Source: Rhizobium sp. NXC14
GTDB lineage: Bacteria > Pseudomonadota > Alphaproteobacteria > Rhizobiales > Rhizobiaceae
DNA length: 64,000 bases
Reading direction: 5' to 3'
NCBI RefSeq assembly: GCF_002117485.1
Contig: NZ_CP021030.1
Coordinates: 2,731,001-2,795,000, forward strand
Below are positions 8,483-16,951 of the stretch, piece after piece (the stretch's first letter is position 1; the number at the start of each line of letters is the position of its first letter). Made by a program: the position numbers and the translations under genes. The notes under the pieces were generated by a model, which did no database searches, was not told where the DNA came from, and worked only from the letters and a program-made list of their open reading frames with translations.

Positions 8483-9652
8483 TCATCTTGACCCGCGATC
8501 CGCAGGATCGCCTCTAAAAACAGGAACACCCGCCTCCTCGCCCACCACCAGCCGAATGCGCGCCGCCATTGCAGGCCGCATGCCCGGTGGCGGCGAAGAG
8601 GCCGACAGGCGCAACGTCACGGTGCCCTTCTCCTTGGAAATGACCGGCGCAACTTTCGCCACTTCGACCGCGAAGGGCTTATCGGGAAAGCCGTCGAGCA
8701 CGGCCTCGCCTTTGAGACCCGGGTGCATTAGCGCCATATTGACCTCGGCCACATCGGCATCGATGACCAGACTTGCCGTATCGGTGATGGCAAGCAGGCT
8801 TTCGTTCTCCCGCACGCTATCCTCGCGCGACAGCGCGATGTCGCCGACATGCGCATCAAGCCGCGTCACGGTGCCGGAAATCGGCGCCCGCACGGTCAGC
8901 GCCTCCATCTGCTCGCACGCCCTGTCGATATCGAGCTTCGCCTTTTCGAGATCCTGCCTTGCCTGTGCCGCGGCATTCCCGGCCGTATCGAACGCGGTGC
9001 GCGCCGCCTCCAGCGCCTCGCCCGACATGGCGTCGCGCCCAGCCAACCGCTCTGCACGATCCAGCGAAGACCGCGCCTGGGCAAGCTCGATATTCCTCGC
9101 CTCCAGCGCCAACTCCGCCGCCCGCCCAGCTATGTAAGCGCCACGGAGCGCGAAGCGTGCACCAACATCATCAAGCCGCACGAGCACCTGGCCGGTTACG
9201 ACCGGATCGCCGGCCGCGACCTCGATGGCGACGATCCGCCCCTCATATTTGGAAAAAACGGTGGCGATGTCGGGCGCCACGACATAACCGGAGCCTGTGA
9301 TCTCGCGGCTTGCCGCGGTCGTACCCCTGGTCAGTGCGACGCTGTCCTGATTTGGCGTGGCTTTTTCAACCGTCGCATCCTCAGGCAAATCCATGATTGG
9401 CAACGCCGCTCCATCAGCCGGTAACGCTGCGTCATCGCCCACAAGCCTTGCAAGCGCCACCTCGATCCGCTCGAGCGCATCTGGCCGGTAAACCGCCGCC
9501 AGCGACACCGCCCCCGCAAGGGCCAGCATCGTTGCCGCTCTCAGCCGCCGGGCTCGGCGCTCCGGCGGCTTTGTCTCCAAGGCCGCGGGCTCGATCGAAA
9601 GCGATCTGAGCCTGGCGGCAAGGTGTCGTTCATGTTCCGATGTCGTGTTCAT
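8483..9652 (-). CDS. Periplasmic adaptor (HlyD/MacA-type membrane fusion protein)
   Basis: The 389-residue protein is taken to start at MNTTSEHERH (9652); the 45 upstream codons lie in repeat-like DNA and are discarded. A single membrane helix at about residues 42-58 (MLALAGAVSLAAVYRP) anchors it. It is followed by a lipoyl-like half (KYEGRIVAIEVAAGDPVVTGQVLVRLD), a coiled-coil hairpin rich in Ala/Arg/Glu at about residues 170-250, the second lipoyl half (VRAPISGTVTRLDAHVGDIA) and a beta-barrel. It is the natural first gene of the export operon with the ATPase and two permeases downstream, from which it is now separated by about 1.45 kb containing the IS element. Confidence 0.88.
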   Translation of the reverse strand: MNTTSEHERHLAARLRSLSIEPAALETKPPERRARRLRAATMLALAGAVSLAAVYRPDALERIEVALARLVGDDAALPADGAALPIMDLPEDATVEKATPNQDSVALTRGTTAASREITGSGYVVAPDIATVFSKYEGRIVAIEVAAGDPVVTGQVLVRLDDVGARFALRGAYIAGRAAELALEARNIELAQARSSLDRAERLAGRDAMSGEALEAARTAFDTAGNAAAQARQDLEKAKLDIDRACEQMEALTVRAPISGTVTRLDAHVGDIALSREDSVRENESLLAITDTASLVIDADVAEVNMALMHPGLKGEAVLDGFPDKPFAVEVAKVAPVISKEKGTVTLRLSASSPPPGMRPAMAARIRLVVGEEAGVPVFRGDPADRGSR

Positions 9653-9756
9653 GCCGACAGTATGGCCACCGGCGATAAAGCCGCGACCTCGAACATGTTT
9701 CAGGCGGTCCTCGATCGCGATTGTGTACTTGGATAGGAAAGATTGGCGCAGTGGCC

Positions 9757-9852
9757 GTCCTCTTCCTTCGAGGCCCCTGCGGGGCACCTCAGCAACCGTG
9801 TTATTGCGGTGCGTAGGCCAGAGGCCGGAGCCTCGAAGGACGAGGGCGGGTG
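9757..9852. repeat. Dispersed palindromic intergenic repeat (family A)
   Basis: Outer arms CCTTCGAGGC (9765-9774) and GCCTCGAAGG (9830-9839) enclose a tight inner hairpin GCCCC-TGC-GGGGC (9773-9785). It lies between the AraC gene stop and the adaptor gene start. Related sequences occur near 2014, 25545 and 28149. Confidence 0.6.
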
Positions 9853-9860
9853 ATTGCCGC

Positions 9861-10868
9861 TCACCTATTCCTCTGCCGCCAAGCCACCGGCGTCATATCG
9901 GTCACGCGCCGGAACTCCCGATTGAAATTCGACTTGGTCTGGAAGCCGACCTCGAACATCACCTCGGTCACCGATTTTTCGGTGGCGGAGAGCAGGCGGC
10001 AGGCCTCGCCGATTCTGTAGTCGTTGACATACTGCGAGACGTTTTTGTCCATCGCCCGATTGATCGCTGCCGAGATCTGACGGGCGGGGATTCCGGCCTT
10101 GCGGGCCAGCCGGTCGAGGTTGAGATTGGCGTCGCGATAAAGCTTCTTTGCCTCCATCAGCGCATCGACCGCCGCGATCGTCCCCTTGTCCTCGCTTGTA
10201 TCAGACCTCGGCGCTACCTCTGTTATTTCCGGCGGCACCCGGCTGCGGCTAGCGGCTGCCGCAGCAATGCCGAGGATAACGAGGGCGGCGAGATTTCCCA
10301 CGCTGATCAGTGCCAGCGCCCGCACGCTATGCGCTGAGATGAAATCGAGGAAGACCAGAATATCGACAGCGGCCGAGAGACAAAGCGCGGCTGCCGCGAA
10401 GATGATCGCCCGATAGGCCGGCACGGCGCCTTCGAAGGGCGCGAGCCGCAGCGCGTCCGCCCCCGGGCGCATCAAAAGCAGGATTGCCACGGCGTAACCG
10501 AAGAAGATGAGCACCAGCGCCACGTCGATCGCATCCCGCCAGAAGGTCACCAGCAGCAGGATGAAGATAGCGGGCGCGGCATGCAGCCCGATCCGCCCAG
10601 CAAGCGACCGCCGGCTCGTCCTCACCAGCCTGGAAACCCCGCCATAGGCAAGCGGCGGCACCACTGCTGCAATCACGGGCGCAACCAGCCCCACGCCCTG
10701 CACACCATAGCCCCAACGCAGGCCGGAAAGCGCGGATTGCAGCGCCGAGACCAGGATCAGCGCCAGAAAAGGCAGGTTCGGCGCCACCTCCTCATCGCGC
10801 CTGAGAACAGCGACGAAGAGGATGAGCAGCAGGAGAGCAACGACGAAGGGAAGCGGAATGAAGATCAT
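9861..10868 (-). CDS. AraC-family regulator with N-terminal multi-helix membrane domain
   Basis: The start at 10868 (MIFIPLPF) is preceded by TTGGAG five bases upstream; a TTG further upstream is less likely. Residues 1 to about 215 form six or seven hydrophobic helices with short loops. Residues about 240-335 form an AraC HTH domain with two helix-turn-helices (LDRLARKAGIPARQISAAIN and SVTEVMFEVGFQTKSNFNREFRRVTDMTP). The membrane part suggests direct sensing of a signal in the envelope. It lies upstream of the export operon in the same orientation, so control of that operon is a reasonable guess. Target genes are not shown by the sequence. Confidence 0.88.
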   Translation of the reverse strand: MIFIPLPFVVALLLLILFVAVLRRDEEVAPNLPFLALILVSALQSALSGLRWGYGVQGVGLVAPVIAAVVPPLAYGGVSRLVRTSRRSLAGRIGLHAAPAIFILLLVTFWRDAIDVALVLIFFGYAVAILLLMRPGADALRLAPFEGAVPAYRAIIFAAAALCLSAAVDILVFLDFISAHSVRALALISVGNLAALVILGIAAAAASRSRVPPEITEVAPRSDTSEDKGTIAAVDALMEAKKLYRDANLNLDRLARKAGIPARQISAAINRAMDKNVSQYVNDYRIGEACRLLSATEKSVTEVMFEVGFQTKSNFNREFRRVTDMTPVAWRQRNR

Positions 10869-11011
10869 TGGACTCCAAGATCGGAATGACAAACGGCGCC
10901 ATCATTGCCGAGTCCGGCGCCCGGCGCGACCTTCATCATGTTTCAGGACATATTTTATATGGGAATTTTAGATTTACGGTCGCGGGGTTCGAGCGGGCCA
11001 TCAGCGCCGGA

Positions 11012-11593
11012 TCAGACGCGCTCCAGAAACGCAAGCACACGGGCAGTGAGCAGCGCGGTAGCATCCGCGTCATATGTCGGAAGCGAGCTGTCGGCGAAGT
11101 AGTGCTGGTCGCCGGGATAGAGGAAAAGCTCCGCGTCCGCGACCTTCGCCACGATTTCGCGGGCGGCATCGATGTCACCCTCGCCGACGAAGATCGGATC
11201 GTTGTCCATGCCGTGGATCTGGACCGGGACGCTCTCCGGCCAGGGTCCGAACGCCCACTCGCCGCTGATCGGCAGGCAGGAATAAAAAAGCAGAGCCCCG
11301 CGGGCTCCAGGCCGTGTTTGCGCCAGCTTCTGCGCTGGGAGCACGCCAAACGAGAAGCCGACATAGACCAGTTCGGGAGGCAGTTCGTCGGCGAGCCGGA
11401 CGCCGTGTTCTCTGATGGTGTCGAATCCGATCTCGCCGATATAGGCGAGCCCCTCCTCGATGCTAAGGAACGTGCGTCCATCGAATAGATCAGGCGTGTG
11501 GACGATGTGGCCCGCCGCCCTGATGTCGTCTGCGAAGGCATGCACTCCAGGGGTCAACCCTTGTGCGTGGTGGAAAAGCAATATCTCAGCCAT
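11012..11593 (-). CDS. Dienelactone-hydrolase-family alpha/beta hydrolase
   Basis: The 193-residue protein starts at MAEILLFHHAQGLTPGV; upstream codons are rejected because similarity to the family begins at this strand. The nucleophile elbow reads GFSFG, with Ser where dienelactone hydrolases have Cys. The acid Asp lies in GMDNDPIF and the His in PGDQHYF, giving a complete triad in the expected order. Size and order match the DLH family, whose members hydrolyse lactones or esters in the cytoplasm. The substrate is unknown. It sits alone between the AraC gene and the oxidase operon. Confidence 0.85.
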   Translation of the reverse strand: MAEILLFHHAQGLTPGVHAFADDIRAAGHIVHTPDLFDGRTFLSIEEGLAYIGEIGFDTIREHGVRLADELPPELVYVGFSFGVLPAQKLAQTRPGARGALLFYSCLPISGEWAFGPWPESVPVQIHGMDNDPIFVGEGDIDAAREIVAKVADAELFLYPGDQHYFADSSLPTYDADATALLTARVLAFLERV

Positions 11594-11704
11594 AAGGCGT
11601 CTCCCGTCGAGGTGTTGGCCCGTTCGATAAGAAAGTTCAGAGGAGTTCAGACCGGGCCTGCGGCAGTCATCTCGGACGTCGCACTCAGCCCCCGACGACA
11701 ATAT

Positions 11705-12070
11705 TTAAGGGGCCGCGCCGAAAAAGGCGAGCCGCGTAAAGATCGTGTATTGCGATTCCGATACCATCAGTGCCACGAAGACCAGCACCAGCACCGGCGG
11801 CAACAGGATGGCGTAGACGAGCGCCAGCCGCTCCCAGGCCATATGCATGAAGACCGCGACGATCAGCCCGGCCTTCAGCATCATGAACAGAAGGATCAGC
11901 GTCCATCTGAGATAGCCCTGAATGCCGAAATAATCGACCAGGTAGGAAAAAGCGCTGAGCACGAAGAGTAGGCCCCAGACGAAGAGATAGAGCCGGATCG
12001 GATGTTGCTGTCCCGTGTGTGCTTGTGCATGCGCCGTTTGGGTTTGGGCATGCGCCGTTGTCTCGCTCAT
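11705..12070 (-). CDS. Cytochrome c oxidase subunit IV family protein
   Basis: This 121-residue protein has a His/Gln/Ala-rich N-terminus and three membrane helices (residues about 27-48, 55-78 and 86-108). It contains the typical LILLFMMLKAGLIVAVFMHMAWER segment of the prokaryotic subunit IV (COX4_pro) family. It is the last gene of the oxidase operon, 7 bases after the subunit III gene, and probably stabilises the complex in the inner membrane. Confidence 0.88.
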   Translation of the reverse strand: MSETTAHAQTQTAHAQAHTGQQHPIRLYLFVWGLLFVLSAFSYLVDYFGIQGYLRWTLILLFMMLKAGLIVAVFMHMAWERLALVYAILLPPVLVLVFVALMVSESQYTIFTRLAFFGAAP

Positions 12071-12077
12071 GACGACC

Positions 12078-12797
12078 TCACCACAGATAAAAAAACGCGA
12101 AGATGAAGACCCAGACGAGGTCGACGAAATGCCAGTAGAGGCCCATGATCTCGACGGCCTCGTAGCGGCCTTTCCGGCTGGTGAAGAAGCCGCGCCGTTC
12201 CACGTCGAAATCGCCCCGCCAGACCTTGCGGGCGATGATGAGGAGGAAGATGACGCCGATCGTCACATGGGTGCCGTGGAAGCCGGTGATCATGAAGAAG
12301 GTCGATCCGAACTGGGCTGCCCCCCATGGATTCTCCCAGGGGCGCACGCCTTCGGTGATCAGTTTCGTCCATTCGAAAGCCTGCATGCTGACGAAGGTTG
12401 CGCCAAGAAGTGCCGTCAGCAGCATCAGTATCGCGGTCACGCGGCGGTCGCGGCGATAGCCGAAATTGACCGCCATCGCCATGGTGCCGCTGCTGGAGAT
12501 CAGCACGAAGGTCATGATCGCGATCAGGATCAGCGGCACGTCCTGGCCGCCGATGTGGAGCGCGAAGACCTCGCTCGGATTGGGCCAGGCGACGGGCGTC
12601 GACATGCGGGCGGTCATATAGGCGATCAGGAAACAGCCGAAGACGAAGGTGTCGCTGAGCAGAAAAATCCACATCATCGCCTTGCCCCAGGAGGCAGTCT
12701 TGAAGGCGCGCTGATCCGAGCTGAAATCGGCCGCGACTCCGCGAAGGCCCGCGGGCCTGAGGTCTGCCTCACCGTGTGTCTGGACAGAATGTGCCAT
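12078..12797 (-). CDS. coxP: Cytochrome c oxidase subunit III
   Basis: The 239-residue protein starts at the ATG at 12797, preceded by AGGGGA. It shows the heme-copper oxidase subunit III pattern with five hydrophobic helices, MQAFEWTKLI, the conserved GFHGTHVTIGVIFLL and the C-terminal EAVEIMGLYWHFVDLVWVFIF. These are the key family segments including the Glu and His near the proton-entry region. A second subunit-III-like gene lies immediately upstream, as in the coxMNOP arrangement of Bradyrhizobium, from which the symbol is borrowed. Confidence 0.9.
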   Translation of the reverse strand: MAHSVQTHGEADLRPAGLRGVAADFSSDQRAFKTASWGKAMMWIFLLSDTFVFGCFLIAYMTARMSTPVAWPNPSEVFALHIGGQDVPLILIAIMTFVLISSSGTMAMAVNFGYRRDRRVTAILMLLTALLGATFVSMQAFEWTKLITEGVRPWENPWGAAQFGSTFFMITGFHGTHVTIGVIFLLIIARKVWRGDFDVERRGFFTSRKGRYEAVEIMGLYWHFVDLVWVFIFAFFYLW

Positions 12798-12808
12798 CTG
12801 CAAATCCC

Positions 12809-13522
12809 CTAGCTTATCAACGTGCGGCAGAGATCGACGAAATCATTCGCCCAGCCGGCAAAGAGCGCGAAGAGCAAAAGCCAGACGGCGAGCATGAAAT
12901 GCGAATAGATGGCCGATAGGTCGACGCTGAGCCGCAGTCTATCCGGCGCGACATCGGCTGCGAACGCCTTGACCGTCGTATGCGCGAGCACAGCAAGCCC
13001 GCCCAAAATATGCAGCCCGTGCAGGCCGGTGAGCATATAGAAGAAGCTGTTGGCGGGATTGTCGGCCAGGATGTATCCGGCCGCCGTTAATTCCCGCCAT
13101 GCCTGGATCTGCCCGGCGAGAAAGAAGACGGCTAGCGCAAATCCTGTCGCAAGCGCCAGCCGTAGGCTTTCCATGCGACCATGCTGTGCTTGATGTTTGG
13201 CCCATTGCAGTGCCGCGCTGCTCAAGGCAAGTGCCGCGGTGTTCACCCAGAGCAACCGCGGAACCGGCATCCCCCACCAGTCCGCTGAGGCCGCGCGCAT
13301 GAAATAGGCGCTGACGGCAAGGCTGAACACCGCGCCGACGACTGCTAGAAACACGAAGAGGCCAATTTTCACCGCAGGCACAGGCGGCCGGTCTGCACCA
13401 TGATGATCCGGCTGCTGCAGCGAGCCGGTTTCAAGCCAGGGCTTCGAGGTCAGCCGCTGTCCGGCCAGCCACCAGATCATGATGGCGGCTATGGCAGCGA
13501 GGAAGATCAGCACGACGTTCAT
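12809..13522 (-). CDS. coxO: Second subunit-III-like protein of the cytochrome oxidase
   Basis: The 237-residue protein begins with an N-terminal membrane anchor, then a His/Pro linker, and about five more helices. The segment FFYMLTGLHGLHILGGLAVL matches the subunit III motif (GxHGxH), and the end SAIYSHFMLAVWLLLF resembles the usual YWHFVDxVW ending. Its start overlaps the subunit I stop by four bases (13519-13522). Two different subunit III homologues in one operon is the coxMNOP pattern. Confidence 0.8.
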   Translation of the reverse strand: MNVVLIFLAAIAAIMIWWLAGQRLTSKPWLETGSLQQPDHHGADRPPVPAVKIGLFVFLAVVGAVFSLAVSAYFMRAASADWWGMPVPRLLWVNTAALALSSAALQWAKHQAQHGRMESLRLALATGFALAVFFLAGQIQAWRELTAAGYILADNPANSFFYMLTGLHGLHILGGLAVLAHTTVKAFAADVAPDRLRLSVDLSAIYSHFMLAVWLLLFALFAGWANDFVDLCRTLIS

Positions 13523-15297
13523 GCCGGGACCTCCCGCGTTCCGCCGCCGCTTGCCGGCACATTCTGCGGAATGAAATCCTCGTCCGCCCCCGGCACGCTG
13601 TAATCATAGGCCCAGCGGTAGACGACGGGCAGATCGCTGCCCCAGTTGCCGTGTGCGGGCGGCGTCTCAGGCGTCTGCCATTCGAGCGTCGTCGCCCGCC
13701 AAGGATTGCCGCCAGCCTCCCTGCCCCGGAAAAGGCTCCAGACCAGGTTGAACAGAAAGACGATCTGCCCGGCCCCGACAACGAGCGCCATGACGGTGAT
13801 GAAGATGTTCAGCGTATGAGCAGACGGTGGCACGAAGGCCGTCTCTCCCATCTCGAAATAACGGCGCGGCACACCAAGCAGGCCGAGATAATGCATTGGA
13901 AAGAAGATCGCATAGGTGCCGAGGAAGGTGATCCAGAAGTGGATATGGCCGAGCGTCTCATCCAGCATGCGTCCCGTCACCTTAGGATACCAGTGATAGA
14001 TCGCCCCGAAGATGACGAGGATCGGCGCCACGCCCATGACCATGTGAAAATGTGCAACGACGAACATCGTATCCGACAGCGGCACGTCGACGACGACATT
14101 GCCGAGGAATAGGCCGGTCAGACCGCCATTAACGAAGGTGACGATGAAGGCGAGCGCAAAGAGCATCGGCAGCGTCAGATGGATATCGCCGCGCCAGAGC
14201 GTCAGCACCCAGTTGTAGACCTTGATCGCCGTCGGGATGGCGATGATCAGCGTCGTGGTGGCGAAGAAGAAGCCGAAGGCCGGGTGCATGCCGCTGACAT
14301 ACATGTGGTGCGCCCAGACGACGAAGCTCAAGCCCCCGATGATGACGATCGCCCAGACCATCATCCGGTAGCCGAAGATGTTCTTGCGCGCATGCGTGCT
14401 GATGAGATCCGAAACAATGCCGAAAGCCGGCAGCGCGACGATATAGACCTCCGGATGCCCGAAGAACCAGAACAGGTGCTGGAACAGGATCGGGCTGCCG
14501 CCGCCATGCTTGAGCTGCTCGCCCATCTCGACGATGGCGGGCATGAAGAAGCTGGTGCCGAGCAGGCGGTCGAACATCATCATGACGCAGGCGACGAACA
14601 GCGCCGGAAAGGCCAAGAGCGCCATAACGGTCGCTGTGAAGATGCCCCAGACGGTGAGCGGCATCCGCATCAGCGTCATGCCGCGCGCGCGTCCCTGCAG
14701 CACGGTCACCACATAATTCAGGCCGCCCATGGTGAAACCGATGATGAAGACGATCAGCGAGGTCAGCATCAAGAGGATGCCCCAGTCCTGGCCGCCGGGT
14801 GTGCCTGACAAAACGGATTGCGGCGGATAAAGCGTCCAGCCGGCCCCCGTCGGGCCGCCGGGCGCGAAAAAGCCGGCGACGAGGATCAGCACCGCCAGCA
14901 GATAGATCCAGTAGCTCAGCATGTTCGCATAAGGAAACACCATGTCGCGCGCACCGACCATCAGCGGGATGAGGTAGTTGCCGAAGCCGCCGAGGAAGAG
15001 CGCAGTGAGCAGATAGATCACCATGATCATACCGTGCATGGTGATGAACTGGTAATAGTGATCGGCATCGATGAAGGCGAAAGTGCCGGGAAAGGCGAGC
15101 TGAATGCGCATCAGCCAGGAGAGCACCAGCGCCACTAGGCCGATCGAGATGGCGGTCAGCGAATATTGGACGGCAATGATCTTGGCATCCTGGCTGAACA
15201 CATATTTCGTCCACCAGCTGTGCGGATGATAAAGCTCGACATCCTCGACTTCGGCGGTCGGGATGACACCTGCGCTGCCGGACGGAATCTCGACCAT
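13519..15297 (-). CDS. coxN: Cytochrome c oxidase subunit I (aa3-type)
   Basis: The 592-residue protein has twelve predicted helices. It shows the heme a ligand His in MHGMIMVIYLL, the CuB site FFGHPEVYIVALP (with the D-channel Glu) and WAHHMYVSGM (His pair), and the heme ligands in VVAHFHMVMGV. The start at 15297 is preceded by AGGAGGAGA. The Glu in GHPEVY indicates an A1-type proton channel. It reduces O2 and pumps protons in the cytoplasmic membrane, with subunit II (15365-16183) and two subunit-III proteins. Confidence 0.96.
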   Translation of the reverse strand: MVEIPSGSAGVIPTAEVEDVELYHPHSWWTKYVFSQDAKIIAVQYSLTAISIGLVALVLSWLMRIQLAFPGTFAFIDADHYYQFITMHGMIMVIYLLTALFLGGFGNYLIPLMVGARDMVFPYANMLSYWIYLLAVLILVAGFFAPGGPTGAGWTLYPPQSVLSGTPGGQDWGILLMLTSLIVFIIGFTMGGLNYVVTVLQGRARGMTLMRMPLTVWGIFTATVMALLAFPALFVACVMMMFDRLLGTSFFMPAIVEMGEQLKHGGGSPILFQHLFWFFGHPEVYIVALPAFGIVSDLISTHARKNIFGYRMMVWAIVIIGGLSFVVWAHHMYVSGMHPAFGFFFATTTLIIAIPTAIKVYNWVLTLWRGDIHLTLPMLFALAFIVTFVNGGLTGLFLGNVVVDVPLSDTMFVVAHFHMVMGVAPILVIFGAIYHWYPKVTGRMLDETLGHIHFWITFLGTYAIFFPMHYLGLLGVPRRYFEMGETAFVPPSAHTLNIFITVMALVVGAGQIVFLFNLVWSLFRGREAGGNPWRATTLEWQTPETPPAHGNWGSDLPVVYRWAYDYSVPGADEDFIPQNVPASGGGTREVPA

Positions 15298-15364
15298 GAT
15301 ATCTCCTCCTATGTCAGCCGTTTGGTTAGAGCGGCCTGCGGCCTCCGGCCGTCTTCCCGCCAGT

Positions 15365-16183
15365 TCAGTTTGCCGGCGGCGGCTCTCCCGATGACGCCGT
15401 CAGCTGGGTGAATGTCTGCTGCTGCCCGAGCCAGGTCTGATAGTCCGCGTCGCTGTCGACAATGACGGTGCCGCGCATCTGCGGATGACCGACGCCGCAA
15501 AGTTCGGCACAGAGGATCTCGAACGTGCCCGTGCGTGTCGGTGTCAGCCAGAAATAGGTGACCATGCCGGGGATCATGTCCATCTTGGCGCGGAATTCCG
15601 GCACGTAGAAATCATGGAGCACATCGACGGAGCGCAGCAATATGTGCACGGGCTTTCCGATCGGCAGATGAAGCTCGCCGCCTTCGACGATGATGTCGTC
15701 GAGGCCGTTTGCATCGTTCTTGTCGAGGCCCAGCGGATTGTCGGAAGTGACGTCACGCGTCTCGGCGCGGCCCAGCTTTCCGTCCGCGCCCGGCAGGCGG
15801 AAGCTCCACAGCCACTGCTGGCTGACGACTTCGACCGATGCGGCATCGGCGGGCACTGTGATGAACTGGTTCCAGACGATCAGGCCAGGCGCCAGCATTG
15901 CCGCGACGCCAACTGCCGTTCCCGAGGCCAGAAGCAATTCCAGTCTGCGATTTTCAGGCTCATAATGCGCCCGATTGCCCGGTCTGTGGCGGAAGCGGAA
16001 GACGCAATAGGCCATGAACGAAACCACCGCCACGAAGACGATGCCGGTGATCCAAAAGGTGATGACGAGCGTGTTGTCGATATAGTTCCAGTTGGACGCG
16101 ATCGGCGTCCACCACCACGGGCTCAGCACGTGGAACAGCACGGAGCCAACGACAACCAAGACGAGAATCAGCACAACAGCCAT
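15365..16183 (-). CDS. coxM: Cytochrome c oxidase subunit II (CuA)
   Basis: The start at 16183 (MAVVLILVLVVVGSV) is chosen because GGAGG lies 9 bases upstream; the extra 29 upstream codons are discarded. The 272-residue protein has two membrane helices (residues about 2-22 and 40-62, the second repeated near 80-98). Its cupredoxin domain carries the CuA site CAELCGVGHPQM and the upstream QWLWSFRLPG segment for electron entry. It accepts electrons from cytochrome c, probably the protein encoded just upstream at 16328-16729. Confidence 0.95.
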   Translation of the reverse strand: MAVVLILVLVVVGSVLFHVLSPWWWTPIASNWNYIDNTLVITFWITGIVFVAVVSFMAYCVFRFRHRPGNRAHYEPENRRLELLLASGTAVGVAAMLAPGLIVWNQFITVPADAASVEVVSQQWLWSFRLPGADGKLGRAETRDVTSDNPLGLDKNDANGLDDIIVEGGELHLPIGKPVHILLRSVDVLHDFYVPEFRAKMDMIPGMVTYFWLTPTRTGTFEILCAELCGVGHPQMRGTVIVDSDADYQTWLGQQQTFTQLTASSGEPPPAN

Positions 16184-16327
16184 TTCCGCCCCTCCTGGGC
16201 CGACCGACCGTGAAACCGCACTCCACAAAAATGTCGAGTTTATTATCGCACAAATAGAAAATGTCGGCAATTACGACGATTTAGGCATGCGCCGCCGCCG
16301 GCAAATCGTCATTTGGAGTATTGCCCG

Positions 16328-16729
16328 TCATTGAGAATATTGTTTGAGATAGGCAATGAGATTGGTGATTTCCTGGTCATCCTTCACTCCTGCGAAGGCC
16401 ATCTTGGTGCCCTTCACTTTGGCTTTCGGATTATGCAGATAGTCACGCAACGTCGCCTCGTCCCAAACGAGACCACCCTCGCCGGCCGCCTTCATCGCCG
16501 CAGAATAAGCAAAATCAGGATGCGTTCCGGCCTTTCGGCCGAACAGCTTGTTCAGTGACGGACCCACCTTGTTCGTATCGGACTCGACGACATGACAGGT
16601 GGCACATTTCTTGAAAACGGTGGCGCCAGCCGTCGCATCCCCCTCCTGCGCTCCAGCGTTGAGAGGGAAAAGGGCAATGACGGATGCAGTAATCAGCAGA
16701 ACAGCACGGTAATCCACGGCAAACCTCAT
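16328..16729 (-). CDS. Class I c-type cytochrome (cytochrome c2/c550-like)
   Basis: The product of about 133 residues has a Sec signal peptide (YRAVLLITASVIALFPLNAGA) and one heme site CATCH at about residue 46. The sixth ligand Met lies in GTKMAFAG, and family segments VGPSLNKLFGRKAG and EITNLIAYLKQYS are present. It is the first gene of the oxidase operon on the same strand and is the likely periplasmic electron donor to subunit II. The start could be the TTG three codons upstream; the ATG at 16729 abuts an AGGAGG. Confidence 0.92.
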   Translation of the reverse strand: MRFAVDYRAVLLITASVIALFPLNAGAQEGDATAGATVFKKCATCHVVESDTNKVGPSLNKLFGRKAGTHPDFAYSAAMKAAGEGGLVWDEATLRDYLHNPKAKVKGTKMAFAGVKDDQEITNLIAYLKQYSQ

Positions 16730-16951
16730 CCTCCTCAAGGTCGCCAGCCACTCTCACCCTCGGCCATCATTCGCGCGGGGGTGGTGGTTGCTAGGGGTTA
16801 AAGTTAGTCCTTCGCGGATGCAAGTCAATCGCTTCCACGATTGCTGGCACGTTGGGCGCAATCCGATATCTTGTGGCCCGATGCAAATACCGGGTCCGAA
16901 ACCCGGTCAGCACGCGGTGATCTGCTGGAGAATGGCGCCGCGCCACCCGAC

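Noticed and set aside
14179..14808. Long His/Glu/Asp-rich frame antisense to cytochrome oxidase subunit I
   Set aside because: A typical antisense shadow of a GC-rich membrane protein gene; similar shadows occur at 12015, 15485 and 60210.
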